From assembly GCA_021791235.1 (NCBI GenBank), contig JAJYXA010000262.1, positions 1 through 7,828 of the forward strand: a DNA stretch of 7,828 bases, read 5' to 3'. Positions 1 to 7,322 of the stretch are shown in pieces. This DNA is from Pseudomonadota bacterium (GTDB taxonomy: Bacteria > Pseudomonadota > Gammaproteobacteria > Burkholderiales > Thiobacillaceae). Below the pieces are notes generated by a model, which worked only from the letters and a program-made list of their open reading frames with translations, did not search any database and was not told the DNA's origin. How positions within the stretch are numbered: the first letter of the stretch is position 1; every line of letters starts with the position of its first letter. Both the position numbers and the translations under genes were made by a program.

Positions 1-95
1 TAGGCGCGGATGCGGAACGGGTTGGCGCCCTGGATTTCCAGCCGGTCGGCGATTTCCTCGAAGACGGCGGCGATGTCGGCGTTGTGGACGGGCAT
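1..95 (-). CDS. polX: DNA polymerase X family protein (PolX), N-terminal fragment
   Basis: The first 31 codons of a gene that runs off the left edge of the window. The peptide begins MPVHNADIAAVFEEIADRL and continues with EIQGANPFRIRA. This closely resembles the N-terminus of bacterial PolX enzymes, whose first helix-hairpin-helix region starts with a VHNADIA-type segment followed by an EGANPFR(V/I)RAY-type segment. Family knowledge: full PolX proteins are about 570 residues, with a PolX nucleotidyltransferase core and a C-terminal PHP domain giving 3'-5' exonuclease activity, and act in gap-filling DNA repair. None of those catalytic parts lies inside this window. The ATG at 95 is supported by an AAGGA at 105-109, nine bases upstream. 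It lies 79 bases downstream of the cyclic-di-GMP gene on the same strand, with no functional link apparent. The identification rests on a short stretch recognised by eye. Confidence 0.82.
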   Translation of the reverse strand, partial: MPVHNADIAAVFEEIADRLEIQGANPFRIRA

Positions 96-104
96 GCGGG
101 CCTT

Positions 105-109
105 TCCTT
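105..109 (-). promoter_or_regulatory. Ribosome binding site of polX
   Basis: AAGGA on the minus strand, nine bases before the ATG at 95. It fixes the polX start and agrees with the conserved N-terminal residues that follow. Confidence 0.6.
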
Positions 110-174
110 CATGCGTGGGCTATTGCAGGAACCGGGACTGCCTGTGAATGATAGAAGCTGGAACCCGGCTTCGC

Positions 175-3100
175 TCAGGCCGCGCGTCGTTCGCGGATGA
201 AGGCCAGGGCCGACTCCGCCGGCAAAGGCTTGCTGAACAGATAGCCCTGCATGAAGTCGCAGTGGTGCGAGGCCAGCAAATGGCGCTGTGCCTCGGTCTC
301 CACACCCTCTGCGATCACGGCGAGGCCGAGGCTGTGCGCCAGTGCGATGGTGGCGGTGCAGATGGCGACGTCGTTGCTGTCGGTCTCGATGTCGCGCACG
401 AAGGAGCGGTCGAGCTTCAGGGTGTGGATCGGCAGCAGCTTGAGATAGCTGAGCGAAGAGTAGCCCGTGCCGAAATCGTCGATCGACAGGCGCACGCCGA
501 GATTGCGCAGCGCCTTGAGCTGGCTGATGCTGGCATCGGGGTCGTGCATGGCCACCGATTCGGTGATTTCAAGCTCCAGATCGGCGCCCTTCAGGCCGTT
601 TTTCTGCAGCGCCCGCGTAACGTGTGTCAGCAGGATGGATGAGTGCAGCTGATGCGCCGACAGGTTCACCGATATGGTGATGTCCGCGATGCCTGCGTCG
701 CGCCAAGCGCGGAGCTGGCGGCAGGCCTCGTTCAGCACCCATTCGCCCAGCGGCAGGATCAGGCCGGTTTCCTCGGCAATCGGGATGAACTCGGTGGGCG
801 GCACCAGACCCATGCGCGGGTGGTGCCAGCGCAGCAGCGCTTCGAATCCGACGATGCGTCCACTCCAGCTGTCGAGCTGGGGCTGGTAGTGCAGCACGAA
901 CTGCCGGGTTTCCACCGCGATCCGCAGGTCGTGATCCATCGTCAGCCGCTTCATCGCGGTCTGGTTCATCTCGGCCGTGAAGAACTGGACATTGTTGCGT
1001 CCCAGCGATTTGGCATGATACATGGCGGTGTCGGCGTTTTTCATCAGCGTTTCGCCGTCCTCGCCGTCGTTCGGATAAAAGGCGAGGCCGATGCTTGCGG
1101 TCGAATGCAATTCCTCCTCCCCGATCCGGTAAGGCAGGGCCAGCGTATGCAGGATCTTGTCGGCAATACGGGCGGCGGTGGTGGCGTCTTCCACTTCGGT
1201 CAGGACCACCACGAACTCGTCCCCGCCCAGGCGGGCCACGATGTCGCTGTCGCGCACGCTGTCGCGCAGACGATGCGCCACGTCCTTGAGCAGCTCGTCG
1301 CCCACTGCGTGACCGAGGGTGTCGTTGATCGTCTTGAAGCGATCCAGGTCCAGGAAGATCACGGCCAGCGCGCGCTGTTCGCGGTGTACCATGGAGAGCG
1401 CCTGCTCGAGCTGGCTTTGCAGGCTGAAACGGTTGTTCAGGCCGGTGAGGGCGTCGTGATAGGCCAGCTGGCTGATTTGCGCCTCGGCCAGCTTGCGCTC
1501 GGTGATGTCCTGCACGGTGCCCGTTGAGCGAACCGCCTTGCCCGATTCGTCGAAATGCATCTCGCAACGTTCGTTGACCCATTTGATGCGGCCGTCTGGC
1601 ATGCAGATCCGATGGCTGATCTCGTAGGGGATGCGGTTTGTCAGCGAGTCGAGGTAGGCCTGACTGACCCGGTCGCGATCGTCGGGGTGGACCGTATCCA
1701 TGAAGGCCTCGTACGAAGCACCGAACGTGTCCTTGTCGATCTCGAACAGCCGGTATGTCTCGTCCGACCAGGTCAGCTTGCCGCTGGCCACGTCGAACTC
1801 CCAGCTGCCGACCTGGGCGATGCGCTGCGCTTCCTCGAGGCGTTGCGCGCTTTCCTTGAGTGCCGCCTCGGCCAGGCGTTTTTCCGTCACGTCGGTGCCG
1901 ATGCTCACCATGAATTCCAGCTCGCCCTGTTCGTCGAGCAAGACGGAATTCGACCATTCGATCAGCCGCCTCGTCCCGTCCCGGGCGACCCAGTGGTTGG
2001 TATGGGCACCCCGCAGGGATTGCGGATTGCGGGTGAATGCGTTGAATGCCTCCTGGTGCACCTGCTCCCGCTCTTCCGGCGTCAGCAGGAAATCCCAGAC
2101 AAACTTCCCCTCGACTTCCGCAAACGAATAGCCCGTCAGTTCCTCGCAGGCGCGATTGAAGCGGCGGATGTGGCCTTCGCGGTCCAGCACCACCACCAGC
2201 GCCCCGGCTTTATCGAGGATCGCGCTCTGCAGCATGGACAGCTTGCGCAACTCGTGCGAGCGCGCCTCCACCTGGGCCTCCAGAGTGTGCTGGGCCTCGG
2301 CCAGTTCATCCGTCATGTGATTGAATGCATGGGCCAGCCGGCCCAGCTCCTTGATGTTCTCCTGCGGCGCGCGCTCTGACAGGTCGCCTGCGGCGATGCG
2401 GTCGGCCACCCGGGTGAGATTCCGGATCGGGCGCGACAAGCCGCGGCCCAGCAGGTAGGCCGCGCTGCCGGACAACAGCAGGAACAGCGCCAGCGCGAGA
2501 TAGGTGATATGGCGCAGATGGGCGGCCGGCGCCAGCGCTTCCGCGCTGTCGATCTTCACGACCATGCCCCATCTCAACGCAGGCAGATAGCGCCACGCCG
2601 CCACGCATTCGATGCCGGCATAGTCGCGCACGATTCCGTGGCCATGGTTGCCGGCCAGTGCCTTCTGCATCGGCACGGCTGCCACTTGCAGCGGTACCCG
2701 GTAGCGGTAGGCGGCGTCCTGGACATGCCGGAGCGGTCCGGTGTAAAAGGCCTCGTTGCCGTCCCTTTGCGCCAGCACCGTTTCGCCCGTGCGGCCCAGG
2801 CCGGTGCGGTCGGCGGTGACCGATTCCAGCTTGCGCACATCCAGTTCCAGGGCCAGCACGCCGATCACCGTGCCCCCATCCAGCACGGGTGCCGTCAGAA
2901 AAGCAGCCGGCCGCCCGGAAGGCGCATAATGCGCAAACCCCGAGAGGCGGGTCTGCAGGCTTTGCAGGGTCAGGTTGAAACCCTTCGCCAGCTCCGTATC
3001 GCGGTAGACGCCGGACTGGAGGTTGGTGCCAAGATCCGACTCGTTCCGCAGAGAAAAAATGACGTTGCCGGCCGTGTCCATCAGCAGAAAATTGTAAAAA

Positions 3101-3447
3101 TTGCCCGCTTCGTAGGAAATATTCAAATCGTTTTGCAGGGGACGCGCGCTGGTCTCATAGGCAGGGGAGCGCAATCCGGTCGTGCGATACGCGTGTTCCA
3201 GGGAGGCCAGTCCATGGCGGATGAGATTCCTCTGGCTGAGCAGGCGAGCATCCGCCAGCCGCTCCGCCGTGTAGCGATCGATCTGGTCGGCTTTCTTGTC
3301 CGCGATGGTCACCATGCTCGCTAGCACGGTTTCACGCAGCGACGACTCGAATGCGGCCAGATAGAAAGCGGCGAGCCCCGTCAGCGGCAACACCGCCACC
3401 AGCAGGTAGCCCAACAACAGGCGGCCGGAAATGGAAATCCGCTTCAT
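175..3447 (-). CDS. Membrane Cache-HAMP-PAS-PAS-GGDEF-EAL protein (cyclic-di-GMP synthase/phosphodiesterase)
   Basis: A 1090-residue inner-membrane sensor that makes and/or degrades cyclic-di-GMP. Domains in order: transmembrane helix about 9-31; periplasmic double-Cache-like sensor about 35-305; second helix about 313-335; HAMP linker about 336-390 running into a helical segment; PAS about 405-520; PAS_3-like about 540-650 ([10 protein letters not shown], then VHPDD); GGDEF about 655-820; EAL about 835-1085. The GGDEF loop is intact at 741-745, and an inhibitory-site RxxD (R732-D735) sits five residues before it, so product feedback is expected. The EAL domain keeps E869 of EAL, N928, E960, the [10 protein letters not shown] loop starting at D990, K1011, E1047 and E1050. 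Both halves therefore look catalytically competent, and which one dominates cannot be read from sequence. The ATG at 3447 overlaps the stop of a 37-codon frame (ATGA) and has no good Shine-Dalgarno sequence. The signal bound by the Cache and PAS domains is unknown. Confidence 0.95.
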   Translation of the reverse strand: MKRISISGRLLLGYLLVAVLPLTGLAAFYLAAFESSLRETVLASMVTIADKKADQIDRYTAERLADARLLSQRNLIRHGLASLEHAYRTTGLRSPAYETSARPLQNDLNISYEAGNFYNFLLMDTAGNVIFSLRNESDLGTNLQSGVYRDTELAKGFNLTLQSLQTRLSGFAHYAPSGRPAAFLTAPVLDGGTVIGVLALELDVRKLESVTADRTGLGRTGETVLAQRDGNEAFYTGPLRHVQDAAYRYRVPLQVAAVPMQKALAGNHGHGIVRDYAGIECVAAWRYLPALRWGMVVKIDSAEALAPAAHLRHITYLALALFLLLSGSAAYLLGRGLSRPIRNLTRVADRIAAGDLSERAPQENIKELGRLAHAFNHMTDELAEAQHTLEAQVEARSHELRKLSMLQSAILDKAGALVVVLDREGHIRRFNRACEELTGYSFAEVEGKFVWDFLLTPEEREQVHQEAFNAFTRNPQSLRGAHTNHWVARDGTRRLIEWSNSVLLDEQGELEFMVSIGTDVTEKRLAEAALKESAQRLEEAQRIAQVGSWEFDVASGKLTWSDETYRLFEIDKDTFGASYEAFMDTVHPDDRDRVSQAYLDSLTNRIPYEISHRICMPDGRIKWVNERCEMHFDESGKAVRSTGTVQDITERKLAEAQISQLAYHDALTGLNNRFSLQSQLEQALSMVHREQRALAVIFLDLDRFKTINDTLGHAVGDELLKDVAHRLRDSVRDSDIVARLGGDEFVVVLTEVEDATTAARIADKILHTLALPYRIGEEELHSTASIGLAFYPNDGEDGETLMKNADTAMYHAKSLGRNNVQFFTAEMNQTAMKRLTMDHDLRIAVETRQFVLHYQPQLDSWSGRIVGFEALLRWHHPRMGLVPPTEFIPIAEETGLILPLGEWVLNEACRQLRAWRDAGIADITISVNLSAHQLHSSILLTHVTRALQKNGLKGADLELEITESVAMHDPDASISQLKALRNLGVRLSIDDFGTGYSSLSYLKLLPIHTLKLDRSFVRDIETDSNDVAICTATIALAHSLGLAVIAEGVETEAQRHLLASHHCDFMQGYLFSKPLPAESALAFIRERRAA

Positions 3448-3557
3448 GGCCTGGCAGGAAGTCTGCCGGCCGGGGGCATATGCAGAAACGGGAGGAGCCC
3501 CAGCGCAACCGTCAGCGTGAAGGCGAATAAAATTCGGTAGCCACGTCGGGAACTCAT
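3444..3557 (-). CDS. Putative 37-residue single-pass membrane peptide coupled to the cyclic-di-GMP gene
   Basis: A short frame, not a recognised family. It starts at the ATG at 3557 and ends in TGA at 3446-3444, which overlaps the ATG of the GGDEF-EAL gene (ATGA). The peptide has a basic N-terminus (R4, R5, R8), then an unbroken hydrophobic stretch [17 protein letters not shown] (residues 9-25), then a proline- and arginine-rich tail. This is the shape of a small inner-membrane protein or an uncleaved signal anchor. No Shine-Dalgarno sequence precedes its ATG. A possible -10 box (TACAAT, 3569-3564) lies just upstream, which would put the transcript start at or next to the A of the ATG, so a leaderless message is possible. 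It could be a real small protein, a translated leader controlling the downstream enzyme, a remnant of a longer gene, or chance. Coding status rests on membrane character and overlap geometry only. Confidence 0.45.
   Translation of the reverse strand: MSSRRGYRILFAFTLTVALGLLPFLHMPPAGRLPARP
3448..3471 (-). promoter_or_regulatory. Hairpin filling the translation start region of the GGDEF-EAL gene
   Basis: In the minus-strand RNA the 24 bases just before the ATG at 3447 read GGCC-GGCAG, loop ACUUC, CUGCC-A-GGCC. This makes a nine-base-pair GC-rich stem with one bulged A. It occupies the place where a ribosome binding site would normally be, and none is visible there. It lies within the last codons of the 37-codon frame, so a ribosome translating that frame would open it and could restart at the overlapping ATG. 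The pairing is read directly from sequence; a regulatory role is inference. Confidence 0.4.
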
Positions 3558-3563
3558 GCGCGA

Positions 3564-3589
3564 ATTGTAGCCGGATATTGCGTTGTCAA
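3564..3589 (-). promoter_or_regulatory. Possible sigma-70-like promoter for the leader frame and GGDEF-EAL gene
   Basis: On the minus strand TTGACA (3589-3584) matches the -35 consensus perfectly, and TACAAT (3569-3564) matches five of six bases of the -10 consensus. The spacer is only 14 bases, shorter than the usual 16-18, which weakens the call. If the -10 box is used, transcription would begin about 3557, at the ATG of the 37-codon frame. The local sequence is AT-richer than its surroundings, as expected of a promoter. Confidence 0.35.
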
Positions 3590-3692
3590 TAGCAAGGGAA
3601 GCGTCCGGGCTTAGTGAAGGGCGGCGAGGTCAAGGTGAAGCGGCAGCGATGCCATCTGACCGGAGGGAGGCCGCCTAGGTGTCGCTTTTTTC

Positions 3693-3716
3693 CGGTTTCG
3701 TGGCATGAAGAAACCG
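3693..3716. repeat. Inverted repeat CGGTTTC/GAAACCG downstream of ackA
   Basis: A perfect seven-base inverted repeat with a ten-base loop. Six T residues (plus strand) lie next to its left arm at 3686-3691. For RNA made from the minus strand the hairpin would be followed by an A-run, not a U-run, so it is not a standard intrinsic terminator for ackA. It could help protect the transcript 3' end or bind a protein. Function unknown. Confidence 0.35.
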
Positions 3717-3775
3717 TTGGCCTCGGGGCCAGCCTGACTTTCGCAGCGGCCGCAGCGTCCCGCGATGCACAGCAG

Positions 3776-4873
3776 CTATTCAGGGCTCGTGACTGTCGGG
3801 CGTGCCGTCATGGCCTCGACCAGATCCCGGATGACCGCTTCCTCGTCGGCTGCGATGCGCAGCACGGGTTTGGCACCGGCTGCATGGAGGCGGGTCCGGC
3901 CGCCCAGGTTGGCCTCGGCATCCAGCACGAAACCCAGGAAGCCAAGCGGCCCGCAAATTCGACTGCGTATCGGCGGCGCGTGCTCGCCGATCCCGCCGCT
4001 GAACACCAGCGCGTCGATGCCGCCGGCCTTGGCCGCAAAGGCGCCGATGGCGGCGCGTACCTGGGTGCAGAAATAGTCGACGGCAAATCCGGCGGCCTCG
4101 CTTGGGCTTGCCAGCAGCGCGCGCATCTCGCTGCTTTCGCCGCCCGACAGGGCCAGCAGCCCCATACGGTGATAGACCAGGTCCTGCAGTGCGTCGTGGT
4201 CGTAGCGCCTGCCCAGTTCCAGCATCACGCCGGGATCGAGATCGCCGCTGCGCGTTCCCATGGGAATGCCGCCGGCAGGCGAGTAGCCCATGGTGGTGGC
4301 CACCGATTGCAGCCCCTCCAGCAGGCACAGGCTTGCCCCGGCGCCCAGGTGTGCGACGACGACGCGGCCCTGCGCTGCCTCACCCAGCAGGGACGGCAAC
4401 TGCGAGGCGACGTAGGCGTAGTTGAGGCCGTGGAAGCCGTAGCGGCGCATCCCCAGTTCGTACGGGATCGGCAAGCGGCGTGCCGCTTCCGGCAGGGTAT
4501 GGTGGAACGCGGTATCGAAGCACGCGACCTGCGGCACGTCGAAACGCGCCCGGCATAATTCCACACCGAGCAGGTTGCCCGGCAGGTGCAGCGGGGCGAG
4601 GGGAACGATGCCGCGCAGCCGTTCGATCTCCGCGTCGTCCAGCAGGCGCGCCGCTTCGTCGATATCGCCGCCGTGGACGAAGCGGTGGCCGATCGCATCC
4701 GGCATTTCCCCGCCCAGGTCCTTCAGCAGGGCGTCGAAGGCTTCGGCGTGGTCGTGCGGGAAACCGTCGCCGATGTGGGCATAGCTCAGGTTGCGGCGCG
4801 TGCCGTCGGCGCGGAACAGGCTGGCCTTGAGGCTGGACGAGCCGCTGTTGAGCGCAAGGAGGGTGCGGCTCAT
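3776..4873 (-). CDS. ackA: Acetate kinase, phosphoketolase-linked variant
   Basis: A 365-residue cytoplasmic kinase that converts acetyl phosphate and ADP to acetate and ATP (reversible). Recognised signatures: LNSGSSSLK at 8-16 with N9, S12, S14 and K16; HRFVHGG at 63-69 with the catalytic-type R64; FDTAFH at 119-124 with D120; RRYGFHG at 143-149 with H148; [11 protein letters not shown] at 205-215 with R208; SGGIGEH at 292-298; ADEEAV at 342-347. Two classical positions differ: the usual HLGNGAS reads HLGAGAS (A178 in place of Asn), and FHGTSH reads FHGLNY (Y152 in place of His). The protein is shorter than the usual 395-410 residues, mostly before the HRFVHGG motif. The ATG at 4873 overlaps the phosphoketolase stop as ATGA, so translation is probably coupled. 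An in-frame ATG nine bases earlier (4882) is possible but less likely. Taking acetyl phosphate from the upstream gene's enzyme is the obvious role; propionate or another acyl substrate is a lesser alternative. Confidence 0.95.
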   Translation of the reverse strand: MSRTLLALNSGSSSLKASLFRADGTRRNLSYAHIGDGFPHDHAEAFDALLKDLGGEMPDAIGHRFVHGGDIDEAARLLDDAEIERLRGIVPLAPLHLPGNLLGVELCRARFDVPQVACFDTAFHHTLPEAARRLPIPYELGMRRYGFHGLNYAYVASQLPSLLGEAAQGRVVVAHLGAGASLCLLEGLQSVATTMGYSPAGGIPMGTRSGDLDPGVMLELGRRYDHDALQDLVYHRMGLLALSGGESSEMRALLASPSEAAGFAVDYFCTQVRAAIGAFAAKAGGIDALVFSGGIGEHAPPIRSRICGPLGFLGFVLDAEANLGGRTRLHAAGAKPVLRIAADEEAVIRDLVEAMTARPTVTSPE

Positions 4874-7254
4874 CGCGTCCATTTCCAGTCGCGGATCTCG
4901 GGCATGTCCTCGCCGTGCAGGTGGATGTATTGGACGTGCTCGCAGAGCTTGTCGCGCATGCGCTGCTTGATGTGCGCCGCCTGCGCCTGCAGCCCGGGAA
5001 CGCGGCTGGCGACGTCCATCACCAGATGGAAGCGGTCGAGGTCGTTCATCACCACCATGTCGAACGGCGTGGTGGTGGTGCCTTCCTCCTTGTAGCCGCG
5101 CACGTGCAGGTTGTCGTGGTTGGTGCGGCGGTAGGTGAGGCGGTGGATCAGCCAGGGATAGCCGTGATAGGCGAAGATGATCGGCTTGTCGGTCGTGAAC
5201 AGCGAATCGAATTCCTTGTCGGGCAGGCCGTGCGGATGCTCTTCCTGCGGCTGCAGGGTCATCAGGTCGACTACGTTGATGAAGCGGATCTTCAGGTCTG
5301 GCGCGAGCCCGCGCAGGAGGTCGATCGCCGCCAGCATTTCCAGCGTCGGCACATCGCCCGCCGCCGCCAGCACCACGTCCGGCGCGCCGTCCTGGTCGTT
5401 GCAGGCCCATTCCCACAGGCCGATGCCGGCGCTGGCGTGCTTGATGGCAGCGTCCATGTCGAGCCACTGCTGTTCGGGCTGCTTGCCGGCGACGATCACG
5501 TTCACCCGGTTGCGGCTCTTCAGGCAGCGGTCGGTGACGTAGAGCAGGGTGTTGGCGTCGGGCGGCAGATAGACTCGGATGATGTCGGCCTTCTTGTTGA
5601 CCACGTGGTCGATGAAGCCCGGGTCCTGGTGCGAGAAGCCGTTATGGTCCTGGCGCCAGACGTGCGAGGTGAGCAGGATGTTGAGCGAGGCGATGGGGCG
5701 GCGCCATGGAATCTCGCGGCACACCTTGAGCCACTTGGCGTGCTGGTTGAACATCGAATCGACGATGTGGATGAAGGCCTCGTAGCAGGAGAACAGGCCG
5801 TGTCGGCCGGTGAGGAGGTAGCCCTCGAGCCAGCCCTGGCAGGCGTGTTCGGAGAGGATTTCCATCACCCGGCCGTCGGGCGCGAGATGCTCATCGTTGT
5901 CGAAGCGCTCGGCCATCCAGGTGCGGTCGGTGACCTCGAACAGTGCACCCAGGCGATTCGAATTCGTTTCATCCGGGCCGAAGACGCGGAAGTTGTCGGG
6001 GTTCGTCTGCATCACGTCGCGCAGGAAGGTTCCCATCACCCGGGTGGACTCGGCCACCGTGGCGCCGGGCGCGGGCACGTCCACCTTGTAGTTCTGGAAA
6101 TCCGGCAGACGCAGATCGTGCAGCAGCATGCCGCCGTTGGCGTGCGGATTGGCGCCCATGCGCCGTTCGCCGTGCGGGGCGAGCTCGGTGAGTTCCGGTT
6201 TGAGCCAGCCGCTGTCATCGAACAGTTCCTGCGGTCGGTAGCTGCGCAGCCAGTCTTCCAGCAGCCGGATGTGTTCGGGCTTGTCCATGTCGCCGAACGG
6301 CACCTGGTGCGAACGCCAGTAGTCCTCGGTTTTCAAGCCGTCGACTTCCTTCGGCCCGGTCCAGCCCTTGGGCGAGCGCAGCACGATCATCGGCCACAGC
6401 GGGCGACCGGTCTCGCCGCCCTCGCGCGCCTTGCGCTGGATCGCGCGTATCTCGGCAATCACCGCGTCGACCGTGGCTGCCATCTGCCGGTGCATGGCTT
6501 CGGGTTCATGGCCTTCCACGAAGCGGGGCCGATAGCCATAGCCCCGCAGCAGGCTCTCCAGCTCCGCGCGCGGGATGCGGGCCAGTACGGTCGGGCCGGC
6601 GATCTTGTAACCGTTGAGATGCAGGATCGGCAGCACCGCGCCGTCGGTGCGCGGGTTGAGAAACTTGTTGGAATGCCAGGACGTGGCGAGCGGCCCGGTT
6701 TCAGCCTCGCCGTCGCCGACCACGCAGCAGGCGATCAGGTTCGGGTTGTCGAACACGGCGCCATAGGCGTGGAACAGCGAATAGCCGAGCTCGCCGCCTT
6801 CGTTGATCGAACCGGGCGTCTCCGGCGCCGCGTGGCTGGGGATGCCGCCGGGGAACGAGAACTGCCGGAACAGCCGGCGCATGCCTTCCTCGTCCCGGGA
6901 AATGTCGTGGTAGAGCTCGCTGTAGCTGCCTTCGAGCCAGGTGTTCGCCACCACCGCCGGCCCGCCATGGCCGGGGCCGGCGACGAAGAACATGTTGAGA
7001 TCCTGCTGCCGGATGGCGCGGTTCATGTGCACGTAGATGAAATTCAATCCCGGCGTGGTGCCCCAGTGGCCGAGCAGGCGCGGCTTGATGTGCGCCCGCT
7101 GCAGCGGCTGCTTCAGCAGCGGATTGTCCAGCAGGTAGATCTGCCCCACCGAGAGGTAATTGGCGGCGCGCCACCAGGCGTCCATCCGCTCCAGTTCCCC
7201 GGGGGTCAGGACACTGGATGCCCCCGGCAGGGTATTCGCTTCGACTTCATTCAT
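4870..7254 (-). CDS. xfp: Phosphoketolase (xylulose-5-phosphate/fructose-6-phosphate)
   Basis: A 794-residue, full-length, thiamine-diphosphate-dependent cytoplasmic enzyme. It splits xylulose-5-phosphate (and in many members fructose-6-phosphate) with phosphate to acetyl phosphate plus glyceraldehyde-3-phosphate (or erythrose-4-phosphate). Visible signatures: [11 protein letters not shown] at 62-72, GPGHGGPA at 93-100, [20 protein letters not shown] at 140-159, thiamine-diphosphate/metal site GDGEAETG at 180-187 with NGYKI at 214-218, [10 protein letters not shown] at 426-435, LLTGRHGLF at 480-488, [16 protein letters not shown] at 531-546, and AGKQP at 589-593. Compared from memory with the bifidobacterial enzyme, H63, H96, H141, E469, Q535, H537, H542 and K591 match its H64, H97, H142, E479, Q546, H548, H553 and K605, so the active site looks complete. 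The ATG at 7254 is set by GGAGG six bases upstream. It follows the phosphorylase gene by 68 bases and overlaps ackA by four, suggesting one operon. Substrate preference cannot be told from sequence. Confidence 0.97.
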   Translation of the reverse strand: MNEVEANTLPGASSVLTPGELERMDAWWRAANYLSVGQIYLLDNPLLKQPLQRAHIKPRLLGHWGTTPGLNFIYVHMNRAIRQQDLNMFFVAGPGHGGPAVVANTWLEGSYSELYHDISRDEEGMRRLFRQFSFPGGIPSHAAPETPGSINEGGELGYSLFHAYGAVFDNPNLIACCVVGDGEAETGPLATSWHSNKFLNPRTDGAVLPILHLNGYKIAGPTVLARIPRAELESLLRGYGYRPRFVEGHEPEAMHRQMAATVDAVIAEIRAIQRKAREGGETGRPLWPMIVLRSPKGWTGPKEVDGLKTEDYWRSHQVPFGDMDKPEHIRLLEDWLRSYRPQELFDDSGWLKPELTELAPHGERRMGANPHANGGMLLHDLRLPDFQNYKVDVPAPGATVAESTRVMGTFLRDVMQTNPDNFRVFGPDETNSNRLGALFEVTDRTWMAERFDNDEHLAPDGRVMEILSEHACQGWLEGYLLTGRHGLFSCYEAFIHIVDSMFNQHAKWLKVCREIPWRRPIASLNILLTSHVWRQDHNGFSHQDPGFIDHVVNKKADIIRVYLPPDANTLLYVTDRCLKSRNRVNVIVAGKQPEQQWLDMDAAIKHASAGIGLWEWACNDQDGAPDVVLAAAGDVPTLEMLAAIDLLRGLAPDLKIRFINVVDLMTLQPQEEHPHGLPDKEFDSLFTTDKPIIFAYHGYPWLIHRLTYRRTNHDNLHVRGYKEEGTTTTPFDMVVMNDLDRFHLVMDVASRVPGLQAQAAHIKQRMRDKLCEHVQYIHLHGEDMPEIRDWKWTR

Positions 7255-7260
7255 TGCTTG

Positions 7261-7265
7261 CCTCC
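7261..7265 (-). promoter_or_regulatory. Ribosome binding site of xfp
   Basis: GGAGG on the minus strand with a six-base spacer to the ATG at 7254. It decides the start of xfp: the reading frame stays open well beyond this point, into the phosphorylase gene, but no family-like residues precede this Met. I see no convincing terminator or promoter in the 68-base gap 7255-7322. Confidence 0.75.
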
Positions 7266-7322
7266 ATTCACAGTTCGGCGTTACGTGGCATCCGTGGAAC
7301 GGCCCGGCAGGGTCGCGGCGCG

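Larger units (their letters stand above)
3558..3775. other. Intergenic region between acetate kinase and the cyclic-di-GMP gene's leader frame
   Basis: No gene is supported here. The stretch holds a possible promoter at 3564-3589 and a perfect seven-base inverted repeat at 3693-3716. The minus-strand frame that follows the ackA TAG stays open for 54 codons to a TAA at 3613-3611, and includes a C-x4-C-x2-C run. It has no start codon of its own near the 5' end, and I do not recognise the peptide. No clear intrinsic terminator follows ackA. Confidence 0.6.

Noticed and set aside
120..148. Possible promoter for polX on the minus strand (TTCACA, 17 bases, CAATAG)
   Set aside because: Spacing is ideal, but the -10 candidate matches the consensus at only two of six positions.
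130..170. Possible terminator after the GGDEF-EAL gene (CCGGG/CCCGG arms)
   Set aside because: The stem is short, the loop is nearly 30 bases and no T-run follows on the transcribed strand.
1555..2379. 274-codon plus-strand frame within the GGDEF-EAL gene
   Set aside because: Shadow of the PAS/HAMP coding region; no domain, no ribosome binding site support, and the opposite strand encodes a clear multi-domain protein.
5065..5084. Short GGT/GTG-rich run resembling a microsatellite
   Set aside because: It encodes the Thr-rich GTTTTP-type segment conserved in phosphoketolases, so it is explained by coding.
4883..5467. N-terminal extension of the acetate kinase frame inside phosphoketolase
   Set aside because: The frame is open but the translation is Arg/Pro/Ala-rich shadow sequence, and the acetate kinase family begins at the [11 protein letters not shown] segment at 4873.
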